Assembly (NCBI GenBank): GCA_022767445.1
Contig: JALENJ010000003.1
Location: 30,940-94,939, forward strand
From: Erysipelotrichaceae bacterium
GTDB taxonomy: Bacteria > Bacillota_I > Bacilli_A > Erysipelotrichales > Erysipelotrichaceae
Reading direction: 5' to 3'
Length of the DNA stretch: 64,000 nt
How positions within the stretch are numbered: the first letter of the stretch is position 1; each line of letters begins with the position of its first letter. This document shows, piece after piece, positions 51,971 through 60,429 of this stretch. The position numbers were made by a program, and so were the translations under genes. The notes beneath the pieces were generated by a model. That model worked only from the letters and a program-made list of their open reading frames with translations. It made no database searches and was not told where the DNA came from.

Positions 51971-52054
51971 GTTCCATACAACTTAAAAGATCGTTTTGTA
52001 CGTTCGAAGTTCATGGAGGTAGATCCAAATAAATGGGTACCAGGAACGTTATAA
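51954..52054 (+). pseudogene. UbiD/LpdC-type decarboxylase, C-terminal remnant
   Basis: The plus strand reads IFDCTVPYNLKDRFVRSKFM and then EVDPNKWVPGTL with a stop at 52052-52054. The pattern (D-x-T-x-P, then a basic helix and a VDPxxW end) resembles the C-terminus of UbiD-family decarboxylases, and the next two genes are the accessory proteins of that enzyme. The other about 95 percent is gone, including all prenyl-FMN and active-site residues. Confidence 0.6.
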
Positions 52055-52413
52055 GTACTAGCTTTGGTCAGGGTAAATTCCAAGTTACTCTTCAGGCATT
52101 TACCACTGACAATCACGGCATATGTGCTTTTCTAACAGGCGGGGAATTACCACATACCGGCGGTGTTGTATTAGCGAATCCTTATTTAAAAGATGATGGT
52201 AGTTACTCAGCCGATATGTGGATAAACACAGTGCCAGGACACAAAGACACAGAAATCGGTACAAAGATAGCCAAATACCTAGCAATCACAACAAAGCAGA
52301 CAGTCTCACTTACATGCGGTATCCATATAGACCATGCTAGCATGGAAGAAATACAACAGATCTTTGACAACTGCATGCATGTCGCAAAGAAATGGGTGGA
52401 AGAATACATATGA
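52033..52413 (+). CDS. lpdD: LpdD-like prenylated-flavin chaperone
   Basis: A 126-residue protein like LpdD, the small subunit encoded with gallate/protocatechuate-type decarboxylases. Typical segments are TGGELPHTGGVVLANPYL and CGIHIDHASMEEIQQIFDNC. It is thought to help deliver prenylated FMN to the UbiD-type enzyme. GGAGGT is 12 bases upstream of the ATG, rather far; the reading frame overlaps the decarboxylase remnant's end, as expected for a coupled operon. It overlaps ubiX by ATGA. Confidence 0.78.
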   Translation: MGTRNVISTSFGQGKFQVTLQAFTTDNHGICAFLTGGELPHTGGVVLANPYLKDDGSYSADMWINTVPGHKDTEIGTKIAKYLAITTKQTVSLTCGIHIDHASMEEIQQIFDNCMHVAKKWVEEYI

Positions 52414-52973
52414 AAAGAATTATCGTCGCAATCACAGGAGCTAGCGGAACAATCCTGGGATATAAACTACTAGAAGCACTTCACAACAACAAAGATGTAG
52501 AAACATACCTCGTCATCAGCCAAGGCGCAAAAACAACTCTGCTGGATGAATCCAACATCACCGTAGAACAAGTAGAGGCACTTGCGGATTACGTCTTTGA
52601 TGAATATGAGATGAATGCACATATATCCAGTGGGTCCTATAAAACAGATGGTATGGTAATTTCACCATGTAGTATGAAGACATTATCTGCACTCGCTAAT
52701 GCATACGACGATAATTTAATCGTAAGAGCTGCAGATGTATGCCTCAAGGAAAATCGAAGAGTGATACTCTCACCACGAGAGATGCCATTCAACAGTATTC
52801 ATCTAAGAAACATGAAACTGTGTGCAGATGCAGGATACGTAATCATGCCACCAGTATTTACCTTCTACAACAAACCACAGACAATGGATGATCAAATCAA
52901 CCATTTCATTGGCAAGATACTAATGCAGCTAGATATTGAGTATTCAAAGTTTACTCCTTGGAGATCGCAATAA
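52410..52973 (+). CDS. ubiX: UbiX-family flavin prenyltransferase (LpdB-like)
   Basis: A 187-residue enzyme that attaches a dimethylallyl group to FMN, making the prenyl-FMN cofactor of UbiD decarboxylases. The flavin site ITGASGTILGYKLLEAL, the SPCSMKTLSALANAY and RVILSPREMPFNSIHLRNM segments are all conserved. ATG 52410 is used; the earlier start at 52392 lies inside lpdD. With its decarboxylase deleted next door, it must serve an enzyme elsewhere or be a leftover. Confidence 0.93.
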   Translation: MKRIIVAITGASGTILGYKLLEALHNNKDVETYLVISQGAKTTLLDESNITVEQVEALADYVFDEYEMNAHISSGSYKTDGMVISPCSMKTLSALANAYDDNLIVRAADVCLKENRRVILSPREMPFNSIHLRNMKLCADAGYVIMPPVFTFYNKPQTMDDQINHFIGKILMQLDIEYSKFTPWRSQ

Positions 52974-52988
52974 AAATTAACATAAACG

Positions 52989-53030
52989 AAAAGGACTGAT
53001 TTCTATGCAATACAGGGTTCAGTCCTTTTT
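52989..53030. terminator. Bidirectional terminator between ubiX and the chromate transporter
   Basis: AAAAGGACTGA pairs with TCAGTCCTTTT around an 18-20 base loop, flanked by A and T runs; the genes converge. Confidence 0.8.
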
Positions 53031-53067
53031 GATAAAGTTATAAGTATGTATCAATATAGCTTGATGT

Positions 53068-53634
53068 TTATAATTGGAATATCACACCAATCATGGCCGA
53101 TGCTGTGATTAGGATGATTGGGTGTAACTTAGGTTTATAGCGATATATCGCTAGTAATACTAAGAATATGATAATTGCTTTCCACTTGAATAATGACTGT
53201 AGTGTGTGGGTTGTGGTAAAGGCTGGTATGTTAAATAGTGCTAGTAAGTAGATACCGATGATAGCGGAGATGATCAGTCCTACGACTGCTGGTCGCAATC
53301 CTTTGAATGTCCGTTGTACGATAATGGAATCTTGGAATTTCTGTAGGAATGAAGCGATGATTAGTATCGATACGAATGCTGGAATAACAACGGATATTGT
53401 TGTTGCGATACCACCTACAAATCCATACATGTGATTACCAACGTAGGTTGCCATATTCACACCCATAGGACCTGGAGTGGATTCACTGATAGCGACCATG
53501 GTTGTTAGGTCGGCGGTTGTAAACCATCCATATTTGTTTGACATTTCCTGTAGAAATGGGATGGTAGCGATACCTCCGCCGATAGAGAATAATCCTGTTT
53601 TAAAGAATTCCCAACACAACAATAGGAAACGCAT
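53068..53634 (-). CDS. Half-size chromate transporter (CHR), FSIGGG type
   Basis: A 188-residue membrane protein with the CHR signature FFKTGLFSIGGGIATIPFLQ and SESTPGPMGVNMATYVG. Short CHR proteins usually work as pairs encoded side by side. The partner type is at 58751, more than 5 kb upstream on the same strand. Substrate could be chromate, sulphate or another anion; the true role is not evident. It starts at the stop of the DUF454 gene (shared base 53634). Confidence 0.88.
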   Translation of the reverse strand: MRFLLLCWEFFKTGLFSIGGGIATIPFLQEMSNKYGWFTTADLTTMVAISESTPGPMGVNMATYVGNHMYGFVGGIATTISVVIPAFVSILIIASFLQKFQDSIIVQRTFKGLRPAVVGLIISAIIGIYLLALFNIPAFTTTHTLQSLFKWKAIIIFLVLLAIYRYKPKLHPIILITASAMIGVIFQL

Positions 53635-54023
53635 TATTCAGCTTCCTTTTCAAGTGTCTTAACACTAAATAGGAAGTAGATCACATGGAATATCCAGACG
53701 AGCGCTAGAATCATGCATGGTATATAGAGTCTTTTTAACATCATCATCATAAAGCCAAATCCCATTAGTGCAGTTACTGTAATAAGGATTCTTGTCTTTG
53801 TGGCAACTGTCATGCCTTTTCCATTTACATAGCTTTCTATGTTATCTTTGTAAAGCTTTGTGTTGATAAACCAGGTATGTAGTCTTTCCGAGGATTTACC
53901 AAAGCTAAAGGCTGCTAGTAACAGGAAAGGGAAAGATGGTAACATCGGTACAACTGCACCAATGGCACCTAAGGCAGTACCAATACAACCTAGGATGATC
54001 CAAAATAGTTTCTTAGGGGTCAT
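53634..54023 (-). CDS. DUF454 (YbaN-like) membrane protein
   Basis: A 129-residue protein with helices near 8-38, 83-97 and 100-120. Its start LFWIILGCIGTALGAIGAVV and the segment SERLHTWFINTKLYKDNIES are characteristic of the YbaN/DUF454 family, whose function is unknown. It overlaps both neighbours and belongs to the ABC-transporter operon. Confidence 0.88.
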   Translation of the reverse strand: MTPKKLFWIILGCIGTALGAIGAVVPMLPSFPFLLLAAFSFGKSSERLHTWFINTKLYKDNIESYVNGKGMTVATKTRILITVTALMGFGFMMMMLKRLYIPCMILALVWIFHVIYFLFSVKTLEKEAE

Positions 54024-54361
54024 GATGATTTCTCCAGTCTATGTTTTTCTTTGATGCTTTCAATTAGGTGTTTTACTGTAGCTGTAGGGTAGTGAAACAA
54101 CATACGTGGTCCACTAAAGCGCATCACTTCTTTTATCTTTGCACGCATTTCTGGTTTATAACAATGTACTTTACAGTTGGAACAGAATGTTTTCGTTGCC
54201 ATAAATGGGCAATGATCACTTTGATGAATAGCGTACTGATTCAACTCTTGGCAAGAAGGACATAGTCCTTCTTTTGTGTGATGTTTTTTATGACAACAGA
54301 GTTGAATCATGCATGTGACAATTTCTTTTTCGTGCTGTCTTTTTTCTTCAATGTTGTTCAT
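54020..54361 (-). CDS. Nitrous oxide-stimulated promoter family protein
   Basis: A 113-residue cysteine-rich protein. IEEKRQHEKEIVTCMIQLCC, then CPSCQELNQYAIHQSDHCPF and FCSNCKVHCYKPEMRAKIKE, and the ending MRFSGPRMLFHYPTATVKHL are diagnostic of this family (PF11756). Several CxxC pairs suggest metal or Fe-S binding; the role is unknown despite the name. ATG 54361 is preferred over the longer frame start at 54382. It overlaps the ABC gene and DUF454. Confidence 0.85.
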   Translation of the reverse strand: MNNIEEKRQHEKEIVTCMIQLCCHKKHHTKEGLCPSCQELNQYAIHQSDHCPFMATKTFCSNCKVHCYKPEMRAKIKEVMRFSGPRMLFHYPTATVKHLIESIKEKHRLEKSS

Positions 54362-56030
54362 AGAGAACACCTTCTTCAGCACGATAGATTCTATCTGCTA
54401 TCGCCATTGTAGACTCACGGTGTGATACTAAGATGATACTGTGATTCTGTTTTTGTTCCTTCAGGGATTTAAGGATAATTCCTTCGTTGATACTATCAAC
54501 GTTACTTGTCGGCTCATCCAACAGGATTAAACTACTGCCACGTAGGAATGCGCGTGCAAGTCCAATACGTTGTTTTTCTCCTGCGGAGAGGTTATCACCA
54601 AGTGCTCCTACTTGGGTTTGATAGCCATCTGGAAGGGTGAGGATGAAGTCGTGGATAGAAGCTTTACGACATGCGTCTTGTATTTCTTCTAGAGTGGCGT
54701 CTGCTTTGGCAATACGTAGGTTTTCTTCAATCGTAGTATCGAATAAGTATGTTACCTGGCTAACCATGGTAACGTTGGATAATAAACTATTTGTGTTGAT
54801 ATCTTCGATATCAATATTGTTGTACGAGATATTACCTGTATCTTTTTGCCAGAAGCGAAGTAGTAGTTTTAAGAGTGTTGATTTACCACATCCACTCTTA
54901 CCAACGATACCTACAATCTCTCCTTTACTTGCATGCATGGATATATCATTCAACACATTGATATTCTTATCGTATGAGAATGATAGTTTATCTACATGCA
55001 AGTCATTGTAAGTAAAGTCTTTACCTGTTGTAATTTCTGTTACAACAGGTTTTTCTGCAAGGAGGTTGAGGACACGATCGCCTGAAGCAAATGTCTGTGT
55101 CAGATTACCTGGTAGTGCAGATACCGCAATGACTGGCCCAAAGGAACCGAATACTGCCACAACACCGATTAACATTCTACCGATGGTAAGTTGGTTGTTT
55201 GTGACAAGTAGTATACCTACAACCAATGTCAGGATGATAAACAGTGATACAAATAATTCTGTGGTGGCTGTAGCACGTGCTGTATCGTGTTTCATTTTCT
55301 TGGTTTCTTGTAGTAGTAGATCTGAGCGGTGATTGACTTGTTGTCTACGGTTATCATCACCGTTCATGAGAACAATATCTTTAATTCCTTTAATGCTGTC
55401 GAGGAAGTATGCATTAAAGGAAGAGAACTCTGCACGATAACGTACACCAGATTCTTTTAATCGAGCGGATGAAATCATTGGTAGAATGATGCCAATTAAT
55501 AGATATCCGATCAGTGCGACGATTGCTAGATACCAACTTGATATCATACCAACAAATAGGAATACGATAAGTGAAACGATGATAGCAATGCAGATAGGGG
55601 ATATTGTATGTGCATAGAATACTTCTAGTGTTTCAATATCTGCTGTAATCATCGCAATGATTGCGCCTTTTTGTTTGCTTTCAAGTTTCGCAGGTGTCAG
55701 AGTGCGTAATGCACGGAAGATCTTATCACGTAATACTGCAAGTAACTTAAATGCAATGTAGTGGTTGCTATATTGTTCTATGTAACGTAGAAATCCACGT
55801 AGGATACCAAATCCGATTGTCAAAGTGATAATCCATCCGTAGGATAATGCAATGCTTTCTCCAAGTGCTTTGGCGATGCCAATGGCTCCCATCAGTGTTA
55901 CTCCCATGGCACAGATAAATCCTACGGAGCCATTGATAACAGCTAGTACCATGATATAAGCAAGTGATCCAAGTAGGGCAATTAAGCTTGCCATAATTTT
56001 GATGCCGCTACGGCGTATTGTATTGGTCAT
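54348..56030 (-). CDS. CydC-like ABC exporter (ATP-binding and permease)
   Basis: A 560-residue half-transporter. Six helices (about 10-310), then an ATPase with Walker A GIVGKSGCGKSTLLKL, signature LSAGEKQRIGLARAFLRG, Walker B LILLDEPTSNVD and H-loop LVSHRES. The LGDNLSAGEK variation matches the CydC side of CydDC-like heterodimers, which move thiols or haem-related cargo in Proteobacteria. ATG 56030 has GGAGGT upstream and overlaps the partner's stop; the longer start is inside the partner. Confidence 0.88.
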   Translation of the reverse strand: MTNTIRRSGIKIMASLIALLGSLAYIMVLAVINGSVGFICAMGVTLMGAIGIAKALGESIALSYGWIITLTIGFGILRGFLRYIEQYSNHYIAFKLLAVLRDKIFRALRTLTPAKLESKQKGAIIAMITADIETLEVFYAHTISPICIAIIVSLIVFLFVGMISSWYLAIVALIGYLLIGIILPMISSARLKESGVRYRAEFSSFNAYFLDSIKGIKDIVLMNGDDNRRQQVNHRSDLLLQETKKMKHDTARATATTELFVSLFIILTLVVGILLVTNNQLTIGRMLIGVVAVFGSFGPVIAVSALPGNLTQTFASGDRVLNLLAEKPVVTEITTGKDFTYNDLHVDKLSFSYDKNINVLNDISMHASKGEIVGIVGKSGCGKSTLLKLLLRFWQKDTGNISYNNIDIEDINTNSLLSNVTMVSQVTYLFDTTIEENLRIAKADATLEEIQDACRKASIHDFILTLPDGYQTQVGALGDNLSAGEKQRIGLARAFLRGSSLILLDEPTSNVDSINEGIILKSLKEQKQNHSIILVSHRESTMAIADRIYRAEEGVLYEQH

Positions 56031-57763
56031 GCTTGTACCTCCGTGTATCCTTGTTCTAGTTCTTTTTGTGTTTGATATAGTTTTGCATATCCGCCTTGAT
56101 TCTCTAATAGTTGTTTGTGTGTTCCATGCTCGCATACTTTTCCATCTTTGATGAAATAGATAGAATCAGCAGGAACAACATTTTCAAGGCGGTGAGAGAT
56201 GATGATTACAGACTTATTCTTTGATAGTTCTTTGATGTTATGCATGATGATAGCTTCACTATCGATATCGATGTTGCTAGTAGCCTCATCAAAGATGTAG
56301 ATGTCTTTATCTGCCACTAAGCTAATGGCTAGGGCTAGACGTTGTTTCTGTCCGCCGGATATGTTTGTAGCATCTTCACTGATTTCCTTGTCAATTCCTC
56401 CATTTTCTAGAATGAAGTCTTTGAGGTTGACAAGTTCAAGTGCATGCATGATTTCTTCTTCAGTAACATCTCTCTTTGCTAGCATGAAGTTTTCTCGTAC
56501 TGTTTCATTGAAGATATACGAGTTATAACTTACAACAGCTAGGTGTTGATAATAACTTTGACGTGTATATGTCTCTAGTGGTTGTGTGCCTACTAGGATA
56601 GATCCTGACTGTGGGTAATATGCTCCGAGTAGCAAGTTAACGATAGTGGATTTTCCTGAACCGGATTCACCAACAATCGCACTCATACCAGTTGGTGGAA
56701 AATCCATAGAGACATCTTTGAGTACATCACGATTTCCATCATAAGAGAAGGATATATTTTGTATCGATAGTGTTGTATCACTAACTTCTGCATCACCCCA
56801 GATTGGATCTGGTTGGCCTAATAGTGAAAGAATTTTATTACCCGCACTTGCGCCATTCATCGCAACGTGGAAGGCAGATCCAAATGCACGTAGTGGTAAG
56901 AAGAAATCGACAGCGATCAATATTAGGAACAATGCGGTGAATGGGGATAAACCTCGACTAACTACACCAGATACAGCAATGGCAATACCAATACCAGCTC
57001 CACCATAGGCAACCATATCCATAATGGTTGTACTAGCCAGCTGCATCACCAATACCTTCATAGTGATTTTACGGAATTCTTCGCTGGTTTCATTCATCTT
57101 TTCGTGCTGTCGTTGATCAGCTTGGAATATTTTAAGCTCTCTAAGACCTTGTACGCTATCTAGGAAGCTATCTCCCATGGATGTGTATTTACCCCAGTAT
57201 TTCGCAAAGATTTTCTTTGCGTATTTTGATACTGCGATGATTGACATCGGTATCAGTGGTACACATGCAAGCAGAACAGCAGCTACTCGCCAATCCATCC
57301 ATACTGTAATGAAAAACAGGATGATAGGCGCAATCATCGCATAGAAGAATTGTGGGATATAAGTAGAGTAGTAAAGATCAAGTTGTTCCACACCTTCAAG
57401 TGATAGCTGTGTTAGACCAGCCATGCTCATACCGTCAGTAGCACGTACACCTAAATTGATAATCTTGTCATAGATACGTTGGCGTAAGTCTTTCTTGACA
57501 TGACGACCAAGAGCATCCTTAGTATCACCGACAAGACGTGAGGTGATATAACGAATGATGATAGCTACACAAGCGAAACATGCAGGTGCGATAAATATTG
57601 TTAAAGTGTTGTAGCTAGCATATTGACTCAACAAGAAAATCGCATAGCAGATACTAGCCGTGATAGCGATGTTGGCAAATAATCCAACAATCATCAAGGC
57701 AACTGTATAGAATACATATTTTTTGTTTTCCCCTAGCAGGGCTAAAAGTTTTTTATCTATCAT
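56027..57763 (-). CDS. CydD-like ABC exporter (ATP-binding and permease)
   Basis: A 578-residue half-transporter, first of the pair. Six helices, ATPase with Walker A IVGESGSGKSTIVNL, signature NISGGQKQRLALAISLV, Walker B IYIFDEATSNID and IISHRLENV. The permease segment LGRHVKKDLRQRIYDKII resembles CydD. ATG 57763 is chosen since GAGGT lies 7 bases upstream. No cytochrome bd oxidase is in the window, so the cargo is uncertain; it may export a thiol such as cysteine to the outer side. Confidence 0.88.
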   Translation of the reverse strand: MIDKKLLALLGENKKYVFYTVALMIVGLFANIAITASICYAIFLLSQYASYNTLTIFIAPACFACVAIIIRYITSRLVGDTKDALGRHVKKDLRQRIYDKIINLGVRATDGMSMAGLTQLSLEGVEQLDLYYSTYIPQFFYAMIAPIILFFITVWMDWRVAAVLLACVPLIPMSIIAVSKYAKKIFAKYWGKYTSMGDSFLDSVQGLRELKIFQADQRQHEKMNETSEEFRKITMKVLVMQLASTTIMDMVAYGGAGIGIAIAVSGVVSRGLSPFTALFLILIAVDFFLPLRAFGSAFHVAMNGASAGNKILSLLGQPDPIWGDAEVSDTTLSIQNISFSYDGNRDVLKDVSMDFPPTGMSAIVGESGSGKSTIVNLLLGAYYPQSGSILVGTQPLETYTRQSYYQHLAVVSYNSYIFNETVRENFMLAKRDVTEEEIMHALELVNLKDFILENGGIDKEISEDATNISGGQKQRLALAISLVADKDIYIFDEATSNIDIDSEAIIMHNIKELSKNKSVIIISHRLENVVPADSIYFIKDGKVCEHGTHKQLLENQGGYAKLYQTQKELEQGYTEVQA

Positions 57764-57843
57764 ATGATTTACCTCAAACATCATTATTTTACACTCATTG
57801 GTTAGTTTTATCTAACAATTGTATTCAGTACAGATAAAGAAAA

Positions 57844-57867
57844 ATCTCTAAGCATATGCTTAGAGAT
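57844..57867 (-). terminator. Palindromic terminator after the 57875 gene
   Basis: A perfect palindrome, ATCTCTAAGCAT and its complement, followed on the minus strand by TTTTCTTTATC. Confidence 0.85.
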
Positions 57868-57874
57868 GGATGAA

Positions 57875-58666
57875 TTAACGATATTCCCAATGGCCTGGTG
57901 TATCTACAATCGTTACGATATTTGGTACCCAAACAGTTTCTGTTTGTTGTTGCCAATGGCCTATCTCCCCAACCCAATATGGTTGTGGCTGTGGAGCCGG
58001 TGTTTCAGGTTGTGGATCTACATCTGGTGTAGTTTCACTGATCTGCTCATCAGGTTGTGTTGTGATGAGTTGTTGGGAATCATTTGTGATAGAAGGATTG
58101 TTGATGATGATCGTTGCTACTTTATTCTGTAGTTTTGTATCTTTGAGATACGTCGCTGCTTTACGAATCTGTGCAGCTAAATCCATCAACTCATCTTTGG
58201 ATACATCTTTTGAGTCAACATAGTTGAATTGAACAGGTTCTACTTCTGTATTCGTAGAATCAATGGTAAGTGTTTCCGTATCAGGTGAGAAGATAGAACT
58301 ATCTTTATTCAAAGGACTGATGACGGAGATTGCATATTCACTAGCTGGAGATACAGAAACAGTCGCTTTCACATCCTTTTTTTGAATCTGCGTTGACTGC
58401 TTGGTAAATCTCTTTATTGCTGGTGAGATTTGTAATACGTAATATAATAGGCGTGAATCCGAAGTCCAAAGAGAACGTTCTGTTGTATCAAAGGAGAATG
58501 GGATATCGACTGTATGCATGTTATTGGTAGAATTAGAATTGTTAACCATGGTAGAAAGTTTTTGATGATCAACAATCACGACGGTAGTAATGATAATGAA
58601 TGCGACTGAAATCAATGTTAATATTATTTTTCTCAATTCATTACCAACTTTGTAACAATTGTACAC
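57875..58666 (-). CDS. Membrane-anchored hypothetical protein with a WVP/GHWE tail
   Basis: A 263-residue protein with one N-terminal helix (IILTLISVAFIIITTVVIV) and an extracellular body rich in S, T and D. A proline/glutamine linker (PQPETPAPQPQPYW) leads to a tryptophan-rich tail, VGEIGHWQQQTETVWVPNIV and TIVDTPGHWEYR, of the kind found at the end of some Gram-positive surface proteins. The start could also be a TTG 10 codons in. No enzymatic motif. Function unknown. Confidence 0.6.
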   Translation of the reverse strand: MYNCYKVGNELRKIILTLISVAFIIITTVVIVDHQKLSTMVNNSNSTNNMHTVDIPFSFDTTERSLWTSDSRLLYYVLQISPAIKRFTKQSTQIQKKDVKATVSVSPASEYAISVISPLNKDSSIFSPDTETLTIDSTNTEVEPVQFNYVDSKDVSKDELMDLAAQIRKAATYLKDTKLQNKVATIIINNPSITNDSQQLITTQPDEQISETTPDVDPQPETPAPQPQPYWVGEIGHWQQQTETVWVPNIVTIVDTPGHWEYR

Positions 58667-58750
58667 AAATTAATGTTGAAATATTTATCATTCATCTAAT
58701 AATTACATACAATCTTAATAATATATCGTTGTTTTAGACAAAATGTAAAA

Positions 58751-59290
58751 TTATTTATCAGTCAATGTATAGAATACATAACCAAACACACCAGCCCCTG
58801 CGACTAATAATATAGTTGGTATGTTAGTGAAGTATGCAAGAATGAAGGCGATCAAACATATAATGATGCTAGGAATATCTACAACACTTGTCTTAAATAA
58901 GTTTGTAACTGCAGAAAACATGAGTACACATACTGCAATTTGAATACCTGCTAATGCATGTTGTACAACTGGCATTGATGAAAAGTTGGATAAAAATGTA
59001 GCGATAATACTAATAATAATGATAGAGGGACTGATCACACCTAATGTGGAAATCAAAGCTGCTTTGAATCCACCTAGCTTATTTCCGATGAATGTAGATA
59101 AGTTGACTGCCAGTGCACCTGGAGTTGCTTGGCTAATTGCATAGTAGTTTAGTACATCTTCATTGGTTGCCCAATGATATCTTTCCACAACTTCTTTTTG
59201 AATCATCGGTATCATTGCATATCCACCACCGAAGGTAAATAGTCCAATACGAAACCATGCTTTATATAAATCAAATGCTTTATACTCCAT
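58751..59290 (-). CDS. Half-size chromate transporter (CHR), FTFGGGYAMIP type
   Basis: A 179-residue membrane protein with LFTFGGGYAMIPMIQKEVVE and SQATPGALAVNLSTFIG, the other half-type of the CHR pair. It has its own promoter region upstream of 59290. Its likely partner is at 53068, but an unknown protein and an ABC operon lie between. Substrate unproven. Confidence 0.88.
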   Translation of the reverse strand: MEYKAFDLYKAWFRIGLFTFGGGYAMIPMIQKEVVERYHWATNEDVLNYYAISQATPGALAVNLSTFIGNKLGGFKAALISTLGVISPSIIIISIIATFLSNFSSMPVVQHALAGIQIAVCVLMFSAVTNLFKTSVVDIPSIIICLIAFILAYFTNIPTILLVAGAGVFGYVFYTLTDK

Positions 59291-59454
59291 ATTTTCACCC
59301 CGTAGTATTATGTCATGAATTCAATTTTTATTCAGTAAATATCATGTGAAATTATGGTGGGAGAGGCCTTTTATGCAAAAGAGTATTAACAATTTGGATA
59401 GGTATGATAAAGTGTGTATTATGCTATAATTTTATAGCGAGAGGTTAAGTCAAT

Positions 59455-60429
59455 ATGGAAAATGGAAGAGGACCAAATTTTGGTTGGATATTCTTTTTAT
59501 TAATATTATTTTCAGGTGGTTTATTCCGCCCATTTCTATTTATATTTATGGTTATCGCAATGATAACAATGTTCTCGGTTGGTTTATCAAAAAGAAGTGA
59601 TCGTAACCGCAGTACAATCTATCGTCGAAATTCTTCATCGAATTACTATTCGACAAATCGAGCAAACAATATCTCTGCATCGCAAATGGCAAAAAACAAC
59701 ATCTTCTTACGTAAGTGGTTCAGAACACATCAGAAGTTGACGATTAGTACAGGTGTTGAGTTGCGTGTACGTGGAAGCGAGTATCGCTCCTTGTCAAATC
59801 TAGAAGTTTATCGCAATGGTAATCTTGTCAGTAACTTAAATGCGTTTGGCGCGAATTACCCAGAGTCTTATGAACAGATTCTAAAGGAAATCTCAAAACA
59901 AGCGGATGAATATCAAAATACAGAAGTCTTTGAAGCTGATGCTAAACCTACGTCAACTCCACAGGAGAAAAAAGAGGAACAGGCAGCACCACAGACATCA
60001 AATGCCCAAAGTTATATTAATCAAATCAATGCGTTGAATGATGATATCTCAGATGAGGAAATCTCCAATGGTTTATATGAGACATGTGCATTACTCAAAC
60101 AAGCACAAAAACTAGAAGAGACATTCCCAGCTTCTAAGGGTAAGCTGAAAAAGCTATATGAGTACTATCTACCGATTCTTGTGCGTATTTTAAAACAATA
60201 CGACGCTCTACAGACAGCACAAACAGATCCAAACTACGCAGAAACCAAAGAAAAGCTAGGAAAGACTGTTGTATTAATCAACGATGCAATGAAGAACATG
60301 ATTGCAAGCTATACAGACCAAGACTTCATCAACCTATCCGCTGATATGGCAACCTTAAATGCGGTACTAAAGAAGGATGGATTGACAAGTGATAGTCGTA
60401 TTGAAGCTACAGATAAGGGAGTGCAATAA
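59455..60429 (+). CDS. XpaC-like membrane protein (5-bromo-4-chloroindolyl phosphate hydrolysis family)
   Basis: A 324-residue protein with two N-terminal helices (about 9-45), a linker with basic N/S-rich stretch, a central region, and a C-terminal XpaC-type helical domain (about 195-315): KLKKLYEYYLPILVRILKQY, KLGKTVVLINDAMKNMIASY and ADMATLNAVLKKDGL. The XpaC name comes from an indicator-dye phenotype and does not define a reaction. A TATAAT (about 59422) and GAGAGG precede the ATG. TAATG overlap joins it to the AAA+ gene. Confidence 0.8.
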   Translation: MENGRGPNFGWIFFLLILFSGGLFRPFLFIFMVIAMITMFSVGLSKRSDRNRSTIYRRNSSSNYYSTNRANNISASQMAKNNIFLRKWFRTHQKLTISTGVELRVRGSEYRSLSNLEVYRNGNLVSNLNAFGANYPESYEQILKEISKQADEYQNTEVFEADAKPTSTPQEKKEEQAAPQTSNAQSYINQINALNDDISDEEISNGLYETCALLKQAQKLEETFPASKGKLKKLYEYYLPILVRILKQYDALQTAQTDPNYAETKEKLGKTVVLINDAMKNMIASYTDQDFINLSADMATLNAVLKKDGLTSDSRIEATDKGVQ

